Assembly (NCBI RefSeq): GCF_002102255.1
Contig: NZ_LQPH01000161.1
Span: 32,219 to 96,218 of the forward strand
DNA from: Mycobacterium nebraskense
GTDB taxonomy: Bacteria; Actinomycetota; Actinomycetes; Mycobacteriales; Mycobacteriaceae
DNA: 64,000 bases
Reading direction: 5' to 3'
The position numbers and the translations under genes were made by a program. Positions within the stretch are counted from its first letter, which is position 1, and each line of letters starts with the position of its first letter. Positions 1-9,068 of this stretch are shown here, one piece after another. The notes below the pieces were generated by a model that was given only the letters and a program-made list of their open reading frames with translations, did not search any database and was not told the origin of the DNA.

Positions 1-1
1 A

Positions 2-784
2 CGCGTGCTCGAAGCCGCCAGCCGCTTCCAACCGCACCGCCCCCTCAGCCTTGCCAACAGTGCCGCCGCCGACCTCTCCCCCGCCATAGCCGCCGCCATC
101 ACCAGCACCGCAAGGCTGCCCTTCGCCGTCACGGTCGTGCACGCCCAACCCTCGCCCGAGCGCCGCGCCGCCCTGCACACCCTGCACAGCGCGGCTGCAG
201 CCTCCGAACGAAAGATCCTGTGGTGCAGCCCTACTCGCGAACAAGCCGAGGACGCCGTGACCAACGAGCTCGCCGACACCGCTGCCACCATCACCGAAAC
301 CCACGCCACCATCACCAACAAAAAGTCGCAGTCGCCGTTACCCCCCGGCAGTCTCATCATCATCGACGACGCCGCCAGCGCCGACCCTGCAATAATCGCC
401 GACCTCGCCGAACACGCCGCGGCCAACCAGTCCGGCCTTGTCCTGCTCGACACGACCGGCCAAACGTGGCCACCCAAGCCTGCCCAGCGGCTCCTGCGAC
501 TCGTCGCCACCGAATTACCCTGGACGACAACCATCGGCGCGCCCCCAACGTCGGCTGTCATCAACCGCGGGACCCCGCCCGACCTCGACCCCGCGCTCAC
601 CCAGGCAGGGCGCCTGCACCCAGCCATACTCGACGAGCGACTGCGCGACAGCCTCGCACGCGCCGCCCAGCTCCACGCCACCATCCACGCCGCCTACCAG
701 CGACACCTTGAGGCCACCTGGCTTCGCGAACGCGGCCCCCACGCCAAGCAACAATCTCCAGAAATCGGCATCACCGATGACTGA
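2..784 (+). CDS. Relaxase/helicase (TraA-like), C-terminal fragment
   Basis: The reading frame is open to the left edge, so only the C-terminal 260 or so residues are present. It contains a run of hydrophobic residues ending in IIIDDAASADP, which resembles the motif II (Walker B) of SF1 helicases of the MobF/TraA relaxase-helicase type. A beta-strand pattern (GLVLLDTTGQ) follows, and the tail is Ala- and Arg-rich. MobF relaxases nick the transfer origin and unwind the strand for conjugation, and the nearby T4SS genes fit that role. The catalytic N-terminal domain is outside the window, so the identification rests on the helicase-like part and on context. It could instead be another P-loop helicase. 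Confidence 0.55.
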   Translation, partial: RVLEAASRFQPHRPLSLANSAAADLSPAIAAAITSTARLPFAVTVVHAQPSPERRAALHTLHSAAAASERKILWCSPTREQAEDAVTNELADTAATITETHATITNKKSQSPLPPGSLIIIDDAASADPAIIADLAEHAAANQSGLVLLDTTGQTWPPKPAQRLLRLVATELPWTTTIGAPPTSAVINRGTPPDLDPALTQAGRLHPAILDERLRDSLARAAQLHATIHAAYQRHLEATWLRERGPHAKQQSPEIGITDD

Positions 785-919
785 GTGATCTGCTTAGAAC
801 AGGGATCCGTTCCGTTCGGGGTCTCTCGCAGCCAAATTACCGACTCGTCGTCGTCCCCACCGTGCTACGACGCGCGGACGTGGGCAACCGGTTTTGTCGC
901 CGCTCGGCGACGACGCGAT

Positions 920-990
920 AAATAGTTGAGCCAACCACAACCAATTCGGTGTTATACTTGATTTGAGAACAACTATTTCTGGAGGCAACC
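920..990 (+). promoter_or_regulatory. Promoter and operator-like inverted repeat upstream of the HTH-kinase gene
   Basis: A good -10 hexamer TATACT lies at 953-958. It is flanked by a perfect 9-bp inverted repeat, AAATAGTTG at 920-928 and CAACTATTT at 970-978. A strong ribosome binding site GGAGG (981-985) stands 5 nt before the GTG at 991. No good -35 is visible. The repeat position suggests control by a DNA-binding protein, possibly the HTH domain of the kinase itself. That last step is inference. Confidence 0.6.
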
Positions 991-2547
991 GTGCGTCTTG
1001 GCGGAATATCGGAGGTGGCCGAGGAGCTCGGCGTGAGCACTCAGCGCATCGCGACACTGCGGCAGCGAAACGACTTCCCCGACGCGGTGGGGGAGATTGC
1101 GCAGGGCCCTATCTGGGACCTCGATGTTGTCGCTGGATGGAACAGCTCAGGCCTCCGTCAGACCAAGGCCGGCAGGCCGAAGTCGGACGAGAAGACCCGC
1201 ACGCTGGGTGGGCGATTCCTGCTGGAACACGCTCGGATCGGTGGTGGCGGCTTCGCCGACGTCTTCCGTGCCACCGACCGCAAGACCAGCGAACTGGTCG
1301 CCGTCAAAGTGCTGAAGGACACCGTCGCGGTTGACCCCGAAGCCATCAAGAGGTTTCGGCGTGAGCTTCGGCTCCTCGAAGACCTGCACCACCCCAACGT
1401 TATTTCGGTGCTTGCCCACGGCGAGACCGACGACGACAACATCTGGTATGCGATGCCGTTGGCGCAGGGCAGCCTGACCGACTACGTCGACACGGTGGGC
1501 GGCCAAGCGCGATTGATCGTCGACATCATGCGTCAGATCTGCACGGGGCTCGGTTACGTCCATGATCGGGGCATCTATCACCGAGATCTCAAGCCGGCCA
1601 ACGTTTTGCGGCTGAGCAACGGCGATTGGGCGGTATCGGATTTCGGGCTTGCCGTTGAGGCCGAGCGGCACACCGACCCGCTGACCTCAACGCTGCGACA
1701 AGGGTTGGGCACGTGGGTCTACACAGCACCGGAGCAGTGGCAACGGGCCCGAAGCGCCGACCACCGTTCCGACATCTACGGTCTGGGCAAGATCCTGCAG
1801 GAGCTCGTGACTCAGGACTTCCCAGTGAACAACGAGGTGGAGCCCGGCCCGCTGCGACCTGTCATCGAGACCGCGATCGCCAACTCGCCTGATCGCCGTT
1901 ACCAGTCGATCGAGCACTTCATGAATGCACTCGAGCGTGCTGTTGATGCACACGAGGAATACGTGGCCAACGAGTCGAAGGAAGAGGCAGCGGAGCGCCT
2001 GCAGGACCGCATGCGCAGTCCGTCGGTCGCCGACGCGGACTTGATCGAGATGATCGAGTGGGCAGCCGCGTTGGATGAGTCCAGCCACGACGACATGCAC
2101 GTGCTGACCCGAGTGCTGCCCTGGTGCACTCGAGGGTCCGTCAAATTCCTCTGGAGCGAACAGCGGGGCGCGTTCCAGCGCGTCTACCAGCGGTTCACCG
2201 ACTTTCTGAGGCATGGGAACTTCTCGTTCGAGTACTGCGACGTGCTGGCTGACTTCACCCGCATTGTCGTGGCCGAGACGAAGGACTCCAGCGTGATGCG
2301 GATGAGCGTGGGCGCGCTCGCGTCGCTGGGGCCCCGCCACAACCGGTGGCACGTGCGTGACGTCCTGGTCAAGATCCTGCAGGAGGTCAAGTCTGACGAG
2401 ATGGCCTCGGCAGCAGTGGAAGCGTTACGGGCGGCCGACGCCGATGACGTCGAGTGGTCGATCAGCGATTTCGCGATCCGCACGCTGCCCCCCGCGATCC
2501 GTAGCGGCGTCGAGAAGCTGCGGCCTCCGAAGAGTTCCGCATCCTGA
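991..2547 (+). CDS. Ser/Thr protein kinase with N-terminal HTH domain
   Basis: 518 aa. Residues 4-60 look like a MerR/HTH_17-type helix-turn-helix (GISEVAEELGVSTQRI then DFPDAV). Residues 75-320 form a complete Hanks-type kinase: glycine loop IGGGGFADVF (near 83), Lys106 in VAVKVL, HRDLKPAN with D199, DFG at 217-219 and APE at 246-248, so it should be active. The roughly 190-residue C-terminal part is helical and unrecognised. No transmembrane segment is seen, unlike PknA/B-type receptor kinases. The gene starts with GTG behind GGAGG and is followed 46 bp later by a helicase on the same strand. Soluble kinases next to helicases occur in anti-phage loci, which makes defence plausible but unproven. 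The substrate is unknown. Confidence 0.9.
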   Translation: MRLGGISEVAEELGVSTQRIATLRQRNDFPDAVGEIAQGPIWDLDVVAGWNSSGLRQTKAGRPKSDEKTRTLGGRFLLEHARIGGGGFADVFRATDRKTSELVAVKVLKDTVAVDPEAIKRFRRELRLLEDLHHPNVISVLAHGETDDDNIWYAMPLAQGSLTDYVDTVGGQARLIVDIMRQICTGLGYVHDRGIYHRDLKPANVLRLSNGDWAVSDFGLAVEAERHTDPLTSTLRQGLGTWVYTAPEQWQRARSADHRSDIYGLGKILQELVTQDFPVNNEVEPGPLRPVIETAIANSPDRRYQSIEHFMNALERAVDAHEEYVANESKEEAAERLQDRMRSPSVADADLIEMIEWAAALDESSHDDMHVLTRVLPWCTRGSVKFLWSEQRGAFQRVYQRFTDFLRHGNFSFEYCDVLADFTRIVVAETKDSSVMRMSVGALASLGPRHNRWHVRDVLVKILQEVKSDEMASAAVEALRAADADDVEWSISDFAIRTLPPAIRSGVEKLRPPKSSAS

Positions 2548-2593
2548 ACCAGATCGCCTTGCCGACAACGTTTTCCACAAAAGGGGTAGCTTT

Positions 2594-4390
2594 ATGAAAA
2601 TCGACCAGTACGTCACCCTGCGACCCACCGTGACGGGCAATGCGTCCTTGCGCGAGCCGCAGATCGAGGCATACGAAACGCTCACCGGGCACGACTTCGA
2701 CGCTCCCGAGGGCCGCGAAGTCTCCGTCGTGCTGCCGGTGGGCTGCGGGAAGTCAGGCCTCCTGGCTCTCACGCCGTTCGCCGCACAGTCTCACCGCGCA
2801 CTGCTGGTCGCACCGAACCTCAAGATCGCCGACCAGCTGCTGAAGGATCTGACACCTAGCGACCCGAAGTTCTTCTACCTTAAGCGCAAAGTGTTGGACT
2901 CCGCGCCGTTCCCAGAGCCCGCAGAAATCCGAGGCACGTCGACCAACGTCACCGATCTCGAAGTGGCTGACATCGTGGTGACGAATATTCATCAGCTCCA
3001 GCGAGCCGAAAACACCTGGCTTGCAAAGCTTCCTGCCGACTTCTTCGATCTGATCATGTTCGACGAAGGCCATCACAACGTGGCCGAGAGCTGGGACACT
3101 CTGCGGCGGCACTTCCCGGACGCACGCATCGTGAACGTGAGCGCCACCCCCGGTCGTGCCGACGGGCGAATCATGGCCGGTGAAATCATCTACAGCTACC
3201 CCATCTCTCGCGCGGTGGAGAAGGGATACGTCAAGCGCATCAACGGCTACCGCCTCAACCCGACCACGCTGCACTACGTCCGGCGCCCTGACGACAACAC
3301 CGAAGTCGAGGTGTCCTTGGAAGAGGTCCGCCGCCTCGGCGAGCGCGACGCAGGCTTCCGGCGCAGCGTCGTGAGCTCAGACGCCACCCTCACCACCATC
3401 GCCGAGGCCTCCCGCCAGAAATTGTTCGAGCTGCGGGAAAAGACCGGCGAGGCCAGGCTTAAGATCATTGCGGCGGCGTTGAACATGGAGCACTGCAAAC
3501 AGGTCGTCGCCAAGTTCCGCGAACTGGGGCTCCGCGCCGACTTCGTTCACAGCCTGATCGAAGGCAAGAGCAAAGCGAACGAGCGAGTTTACCAGCGGTT
3601 GGAGAACCACGAACTCGACGTGATCGTACAGGTGCGCAAACTCGGTGAAGGATACGACCACCCGTATCTCAGCGTCGCCGCTGTCTTCAGCATCTTCAAC
3701 AACCTCAGCCCTTTCATGCAGTTCGTGGGGCGCATCATGCGGGTGATTCCAGATGTTGACCCCTTCGATGCCGTCAACGATGGCGTCGTCGTTTTTCACG
3801 TCGGCGGCAACATCACCGGGGTCTGGAACGACTTCCAGGAGTTCGCCGAAGCAGACCAAGAGTTCTTCGCGCAGCTCATCGACGAGACCGTTGTTGAACC
3901 CCTGCCCACTCGCGAACCCCCACCTGGAGGTGGCCAGAACGCTCCGCTGCCGGTGATCACTGGCCAGGCCGACATCCAACTCGAAAACCTGACCCTGATC
4001 GCCCTCAGCGCCGACCCAGATGTTGCGCAGGCCCTGACCGTGCTCAAGGAAAAGGGTATCGACACCGGAGTCAAATTCGATCAGCTACAACGCGTCCAGC
4101 CCACCAAACAACAGACACGTCGATCCAAAAAGACCCTGCTCGACGATTTGGTGAAGAACGAGGCTGGCAAGTTTCTGGCCAAACACAGCCTCAATCGCGT
4201 TGGCCGCGAGCTGGACCGCACCCGGGAGAACTTCGTCACCGTGAAATCGGCCATCGACAGGCGGATCAAGACAATGGTTCCCAGCGGTGCCACCAATAGG
4301 AAGGATTACACCGCGGACGACTGCGACTACCTCATCGCGCGGTTGCCTCAGATCGTTGCTGCGGTCGAGGAGGAACTGCGACATGGGTAA
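2594..4390 (+). CDS. DEAD/DEAH-type SF2 helicase (type III restriction-like)
   Basis: 598 aa. The start is the ATG behind AAAAGGGG; the open frame continues upstream but only inside the kinase gene. Motif I is VGCGKS (49-54), motif II is DEGH (157-160), motif III is SAT (183-185), and a C-terminal RecA domain carries QVRKLGEGYDHP and QFVGRIMR (motif VI). This is the two-RecA core of ResIII/UvrB-like helicases. No nuclease or methylase domain is visible. The C-terminal 150 residues are charged and unrecognised. It probably forms an operon with the kinase before it, and its 3' end overlaps the next gene by 8 nt, so the three products likely act together. Confidence 0.88.
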   Translation: MKIDQYVTLRPTVTGNASLREPQIEAYETLTGHDFDAPEGREVSVVLPVGCGKSGLLALTPFAAQSHRALLVAPNLKIADQLLKDLTPSDPKFFYLKRKVLDSAPFPEPAEIRGTSTNVTDLEVADIVVTNIHQLQRAENTWLAKLPADFFDLIMFDEGHHNVAESWDTLRRHFPDARIVNVSATPGRADGRIMAGEIIYSYPISRAVEKGYVKRINGYRLNPTTLHYVRRPDDNTEVEVSLEEVRRLGERDAGFRRSVVSSDATLTTIAEASRQKLFELREKTGEARLKIIAAALNMEHCKQVVAKFRELGLRADFVHSLIEGKSKANERVYQRLENHELDVIVQVRKLGEGYDHPYLSVAAVFSIFNNLSPFMQFVGRIMRVIPDVDPFDAVNDGVVVFHVGGNITGVWNDFQEFAEADQEFFAQLIDETVVEPLPTREPPPGGGQNAPLPVITGQADIQLENLTLIALSADPDVAQALTVLKEKGIDTGVKFDQLQRVQPTKQQTRRSKKTLLDDLVKNEAGKFLAKHSLNRVGRELDRTRENFVTVKSAIDRRIKTMVPSGATNRKDYTADDCDYLIARLPQIVAAVEEELRHG

Positions 4391-4622
4391 GCCCCGCTCA
4401 CTGCTGCGAACGCTGTCGATTGGCACGGCAGGACGACGGCACCCGTGTCGGTCAGACAAAAACCACGTGCTCAATAAGGGCGACCCGATACTTATCGTCA
4501 AGGTCGACCGTGACACTGCCCACTACTGCAGCGATTGCGCTCGAACGTTCATCAACACCGCCCGACAACAGCTGTCTGCCCTTGAAGAAGAGCTCGGGCG
4601 AACAACCCCGCCAAGCAGCTGA
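4383..4622 (+). CDS. Small zinc-finger-like protein of the kinase-helicase module
   Basis: 79 aa. Its ATG lies inside the last codons of the helicase gene (8-nt overlap), which indicates translational coupling. Candidate metal ligands are H20, C22, H28 and the pair C49-x2-C52, in a layout like a single treble-clef or PARP-type finger, with KGDP between the two halves. The rest is basic at the N-terminus and helical at the C-terminus. I do not recognise a named family. A small nucleic-acid or protein adaptor of the kinase/helicase pair is the simplest guess. Confidence 0.65.
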   Translation: MGKPRSLLRTLSIGTAGRRHPCRSDKNHVLNKGDPILIVKVDRDTAHYCSDCARTFINTARQQLSALEEELGRTTPPSS

Positions 4623-4657
4623 CATCCAGAGTCGCACTCAGGATCCCGTCCACCTCT

Positions 4658-5099
4658 CTAATCGTCGGGGACAGCCTTACAGACCTCCGATGGTTCTGGC
4701 GTGCCAAGGCGGTAGTCCGTGATGTCGGGCTCGTCGACCACAGGTCCCATCGCAGTCGCGACTCTCGGCAGCGCGGAAAGCATTGTGAGAGCGTCGAAGC
4801 GGTCACGGTCGCGACTCATATCGTCGTAGACGATCTGAAGGTCCGAGGTGGGCAGTTGTTGCTGCAGTTCTTCGAAGGCTGCGGCTGCCGCGCCCGGCTC
4901 GGGCAGGCCCGACCGGACTACCCAGACATCTAGATCGCCAGGTGTGATAGCGGATGCAGCCAAGTGCGAGGTAGTCGATGAACGTCGCACCGACGAGCTC
5001 ACGGCCGGCGACCACCACGAGGCCATGCTGACCCACGTCCACCTGGACAGCATCCCCAGCATCAGTGTGGCCTACAACGATCCGCATTTCAGCGCCCAC
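4658..5099 (-). pseudogene. Small gene interrupted by a frameshift, downstream of eccA
   Basis: Two minus-strand frames look coding and join near 4955-4975. The first starts at a GTG (5099) or ATG (5087) and reads MRIVVGHTDAGDAV then HGLVVVAGREL. The second continues with DLDVWVVRSGLPEPG and an acidic end at 4658. A single-base indel would restore one protein of about 145 aa. The strand-loop pattern VVVAGRELVGAT recalls a degenerate P-loop of FtsK/HerA-type proteins, but no Lys is present. It lies 7 nt after the eccA stop, so it belongs to that operon. It is either decayed or affected by an assembly error. Confidence 0.5.
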
Positions 5100-5106
5100 G
5101 ATGGGC

Positions 5107-6912
5107 TTAGGGCGTGACGAGCTCAAAGGCCGCCAGGACGTCGGTGAGGGCAGCGTCCATGTCTGCCAGCGTGATTGTGCTAATGCTGCTCAGGTCGGCG
5201 GTGAGCAAGTCCACCGTCGGGTCCGCTGCGATGCGGGCTTTGGCTTTGCGCAGGGCTTGTTCAATGACGGTTCGGGCGAACCGGCCGTTGGCGGCGACAT
5301 CGATGAGCATGTGTGGTTCACCGGGGCGTGTACTTGGCGTGTTGCATAGCCACTCAGCGTTGCTGCTGAAGCGCGAAAGAGCGGAGGGTTCGATGGCCAC
5401 ATGGAACCGCGCTGCGAACAGCTCAGCGATCCGTACCAGGTCGTCGGTGTCGCAGGAGGTGAATTCGAGCTGGAACGGGAACCGTGACCGCAGTCCCGGG
5501 TTAGCGCTCAAAAGCCGGTTCATTGGGCTGGCGTAGCCAGCCATGGCGATCATTGTGTCGTGGCGATGGTCTTCTGCCCACTTCATGATGACGTCAACGG
5601 CGATGTGGCCGAAATCGCGCTCATTATCCGGTTTGTAGAGTTCGGGTGCCTCGTCGATGAACAGTGCACAGCCTTTGGCAGCTTGCAAGATCGCTGATGT
5701 TTTCTTCTCGGTGCCACCGATGTGCTCGTCGACAAGATCCTTGCGGGAGACTTCGATGAATTCTGGCGATTCGAGGATGCCCAGGCCGAAATACATCTCG
5801 CAAATCAGCCGTGCTATCGAGGTTTTCGCGGTCCCCGGCGGGCCGACCAGAGTCATGTGCAAGGTGTCGCGCTCACCGATCTGGACGCCGCGCTCGGCCA
5901 TCTTCTGGTCGTAGACCTTGACGAACTTGAGTTCCTTGACATGCTCTTTGACGCGGCGGAGCCCAATGAATTCGTCGAGTTCGCGTTCGGCGCGCTCCAG
6001 CACACGTACGGCTTCCTTGCGTTGCCGGGCTCTGCGCAGGTCGGCCACGCTCGGTCCAGAGTCCGGGTCCCACCGATTGGACCGGGCGGCAATCACGTCT
6101 GGGGTCGTGACGGTGACGCCGTAGCCGGGGTCATCGAGCGCGGCGGCGGCGTCCGGGCGCAGTTGACCGTCTACGCTGGCTGCGCTGAACTCTTTGCGGG
6201 CGGCGGCCTCGTCCCCCAACGCGCGGTGGCACAAGCCGCGATATACGGCCGCCTCGGCCAGCAGGTGCGAGGTATCGATGCCGCTCTGGTCGAGCTTGGC
6301 CTGGTCGGCCTGCGTCACGACGGATGTCAATGTGGCCAGCGCCGCCTCGAACTGTCCCAGCCCGGTTTGGGCGATTCCTTTGAGCAGCCGTGTGGCGGCC
6401 TCCACGATTCCACCGCTGCTCGACGAGGCCTGCGAGGTCCACGTCAACAAGTCTGGCCAGCGGCGCGTCAGGAAAAACATTGTGGCCCCGATGAACCGGT
6501 GTATCTGCGCTTGCGCGGGCTCGACGGTGAGGTCAACCCCGTCGAGGATCTTTTCGGCCTGGTCGTAGTCGCCTTGGCTAACAAGTGTCGCCGCGTAGGC
6601 GATGGTGATCCCGGTCGGAGTGTGCGGGTAAAGGTCAATGAGGAATGGCGTAGACACGGTTGGCGCTAGCGCAGAATCTGCCAGGCCAATCCGACGCGTT
6701 TCGCGATGCAAAGTCGATAGCGCATCATATGCGCCGCGCATGGTGTTAAGGCTGACGTCGCCAGCAACCGCCAACCCCATCCACGCGTCGCACATGCCGG
6801 GATCCATGTCGGTGGCCTGCGTGAAGGCTTCGCGCGCTCCCGCGTGATCGGCCACGGGCCCACCGAAGCCCAGGCGGCTAATCCCGATGTCGAAATAGTC
6901 ACGGGCACTCAC
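5107..6912 (-). CDS. eccA: T7SS AAA+ ATPase EccA
   Basis: 601 aa, the usual EccA length. The N-terminal 300 residues are helical repeats of TPR type (ALAVAGDVSLN, LVSQGDYDQAEKIL). A CbxX/CfqX-type AAA+ domain follows, with Walker A GPPGTAKT (357-364), a FIDEAPEL Walker B and an arginine-containing GLRSRFPF sensor region. EccA works in the cytosol on PE/PPE-EspG and Esx substrates of ESX systems. Its GTG start overlaps the stop of the VirB6-like gene (GTGA), so here it is translated as the tail of the T4SS operon rather than with the ESX core 10 kb away. Confidence 0.93.
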   Translation of the reverse strand: MSARDYFDIGISRLGFGGPVADHAGAREAFTQATDMDPGMCDAWMGLAVAGDVSLNTMRGAYDALSTLHRETRRIGLADSALAPTVSTPFLIDLYPHTPTGITIAYAATLVSQGDYDQAEKILDGVDLTVEPAQAQIHRFIGATMFFLTRRWPDLLTWTSQASSSSGGIVEAATRLLKGIAQTGLGQFEAALATLTSVVTQADQAKLDQSGIDTSHLLAEAAVYRGLCHRALGDEAAARKEFSAASVDGQLRPDAAAALDDPGYGVTVTTPDVIAARSNRWDPDSGPSVADLRRARQRKEAVRVLERAERELDEFIGLRRVKEHVKELKFVKVYDQKMAERGVQIGERDTLHMTLVGPPGTAKTSIARLICEMYFGLGILESPEFIEVSRKDLVDEHIGGTEKKTSAILQAAKGCALFIDEAPELYKPDNERDFGHIAVDVIMKWAEDHRHDTMIAMAGYASPMNRLLSANPGLRSRFPFQLEFTSCDTDDLVRIAELFAARFHVAIEPSALSRFSSNAEWLCNTPSTRPGEPHMLIDVAANGRFARTVIEQALRKAKARIAADPTVDLLTADLSSISTITLADMDAALTDVLAAFELVTP

Positions 6913-9068
6913 TGGTGATAGTCCCTTGCTCGTGGTCGAGGTGGTGACGGAAATTCTACGGGCGACTCAGACAGCTCGAACGATCGCTGCTGCTCAGATG
7001 ATGTATCTAGCGGCAGGCCGGGGTCCTCATCAGGGGTTGCCGACGGGGGCGCCTGGTGGCGACCCACGCCCTGGGCCGGGCGGCGCGGATGGCTCGGTAG
7101 CGATGGCAGCCCATCTGAGCCGGCCATCGGCGCCACCTCGCCTTGATCTGGTTCCCCTGGCTGGCCGTTGCTGAGGGCATTGGACGCCGCCAGGTGCGGG
7201 CTGGTGTCGCTGTCCGGGACGCCTTGTTGGGACCCGGGGTCTGAGCCGTTGCGGTGGTGGTGTCCGCGGATGTGCTGGACGGTCTTTTCGGTGATGACGG
7301 CGGGAATCACCACCTCTGGCGCGGCGGCCGCGGCGGCGCCTTCTGCCGCTGTGGCGCCGGCCCCCTCTGCTGCCGCAGCCGCGGCATGTCCACCTGCGGT
7401 CGCCGCGGCCTCGCTCGCCCCGGCCTTTTCTGCTGCCATCCGGGTGGTGGTGGCCCCGGTCGTCCGGGTCGCCGTGGTCTCCTCCTCACCGCGCATCCGG
7501 CTGGGCCGAGGTTTGACCGCATCGAACCCCGGCGTTGAGGTGTCGGCGTCGCCGTTAGAACCGTCATCGTCGCCGGCGCCATCGCTATCGCCGCGTCGCG
7601 CGACCCGTCGAAACAGCCCGCGCGCTTTGCGTCCCGCCTCGGCGTAATCGTTGTACTCATCGCGCACAGCGCCGCTTGTGGAGCACCACGCCCCAGTGAT
7701 GTGGTGGGCGATCGTGCCCAAACTGTCTGTGTAGAAATGCTTGTCGATGTAATGGAACAAGAAGATGCCTACGACCGAACCCAGGCTCACCAACAACAGG
7801 CGCGGGACCGCGGTGGCGCCATGCCCCAGTTGCGGCGTGGTGAGCGCCCACCCCATCCCGACCGCACTCAACGCCAAAAAGACAGTGAAGATCATCATCT
7901 CGACGCCATGCAACAACACCTGCGAGACGCAGCGCACCGCGTATTTCTTGCCGCGCTGCCAACCGCTCATGCCGACCATCGCCGCGGGAACCACCACGAT
8001 GCAGTAGTAGGTGGCTTTGGCACCGACCAGCAACGTGCTCACCCCGACGTACCAGATGAACAGGCCGATCCAAAACGCGGCGAACAAGAACACCAGCCCC
8101 AGCACAAAGTCGTTGGCCCCCAATTGTTGAGCGTGCGCCAAGGCTTGGGGAGCACCGCATCCGGCCATCGCGTGCGCCGGTCCAGGACCTTGGCTATGCG
8201 CGGCCAAGATGGCCTGGGACCAGGCCTGGCGGCAGGTGCCCACATCATCAACGACCATGCCGAAGTTCTGTAACTGTAGAGCTGGTCGCGCCGTCGAAGA
8301 CACCAGCTGCGCCAGCAGGGCGTCGAGCTGGGTATCCAATGACTGGCCCGGAGCGTACGAACTCTGGCGGGCGTCCTGGGCGATCTGAAAGCCTGTCGCT
8401 CGACCCATGCCCAGCAGGCCGTGATCGCTGACTAGATCGTCAATGGGGTCACGAAAGACCGTCCACACCAATGCAGCTAGCACCGCGGCGGTGCCTAGCA
8501 GATTGCGGGCCTGGGCCGGCCGCCCTCGCTGTTGGTGATACCCCGCCAACACCACACAAACCGCGACCGCCAATGGCCCCAGCCACATCTGGTTGACGAG
8601 CATGTTCACTGTAGCGAAAACGGGGCGCCCGATTTGAACGAGGGCCAAGAGCCACGAGCTCGACATTGCAAATCGCAGAAGCCACAGCGCAATCCCGATA
8701 GCGAATACGACAAGAGCAGCTTCATTGGTCAGCCACCAGGCTGCGGTGGTATGCGCGATCGCGGTTTGGGTGGCTTTGACGATCCACGACCCCCACGATT
8801 CGGGATCGAACGCGCTGACGTGTTGGCCGTTGTTGAAGGTGGCTTCGGTGGTATCGACCATCGAGAGGAAGTAGTCAGCGATCGGCACGTTGTCCAAGTC
8901 ATGCAGTCCCGTCCACCCCAGAGCAGCGGCACCCACCGCCGCCGAGGCTTTAGGTGCGGCCACCACCGCCCACAGACACAGCACGTAGACACCTGTCATC
9001 GCGCCGATCACGCGGCGCAACCGTGGGTGCTCAACTAGCCAGACTGCGAGGGAATCGCTGGCAGTCAT
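6909..9068 (-). CDS. VirB6/TrbL-like polytopic conjugation membrane protein
   Basis: 719 aa. There are about eight hydrophobic segments: one near residue 25-45, several between 110 and 210, and a group between 310 and 450 that includes a Trp/Phe-rich stretch. The C-terminal 250 residues are a soluble, Ala/Gly/Ser-rich charged tail (AAAAAAEGAGATAAEG). This layout is that of VirB6/TrbL-type inner-membrane channel components. ATGA and GTGA overlaps couple it to the VirB4 gene upstream and to eccA downstream. Family assignment is by topology and neighbourhood, because no sharp motif exists for this family. Confidence 0.75.
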   Translation of the reverse strand: MTASDSLAVWLVEHPRLRRVIGAMTGVYVLCLWAVVAAPKASAAVGAAALGWTGLHDLDNVPIADYFLSMVDTTEATFNNGQHVSAFDPESWGSWIVKATQTAIAHTTAAWWLTNEAALVVFAIGIALWLLRFAMSSSWLLALVQIGRPVFATVNMLVNQMWLGPLAVAVCVVLAGYHQQRGRPAQARNLLGTAAVLAALVWTVFRDPIDDLVSDHGLLGMGRATGFQIAQDARQSSYAPGQSLDTQLDALLAQLVSSTARPALQLQNFGMVVDDVGTCRQAWSQAILAAHSQGPGPAHAMAGCGAPQALAHAQQLGANDFVLGLVFLFAAFWIGLFIWYVGVSTLLVGAKATYYCIVVVPAAMVGMSGWQRGKKYAVRCVSQVLLHGVEMMIFTVFLALSAVGMGWALTTPQLGHGATAVPRLLLVSLGSVVGIFLFHYIDKHFYTDSLGTIAHHITGAWCSTSGAVRDEYNDYAEAGRKARGLFRRVARRGDSDGAGDDDGSNGDADTSTPGFDAVKPRPSRMRGEEETTATRTTGATTTRMAAEKAGASEAAATAGGHAAAAAAEGAGATAAEGAAAAAAPEVVIPAVITEKTVQHIRGHHHRNGSDPGSQQGVPDSDTSPHLAASNALSNGQPGEPDQGEVAPMAGSDGLPSLPSHPRRPAQGVGRHQAPPSATPDEDPGLPLDTSSEQQRSFELSESPVEFPSPPRPRARDYHQ

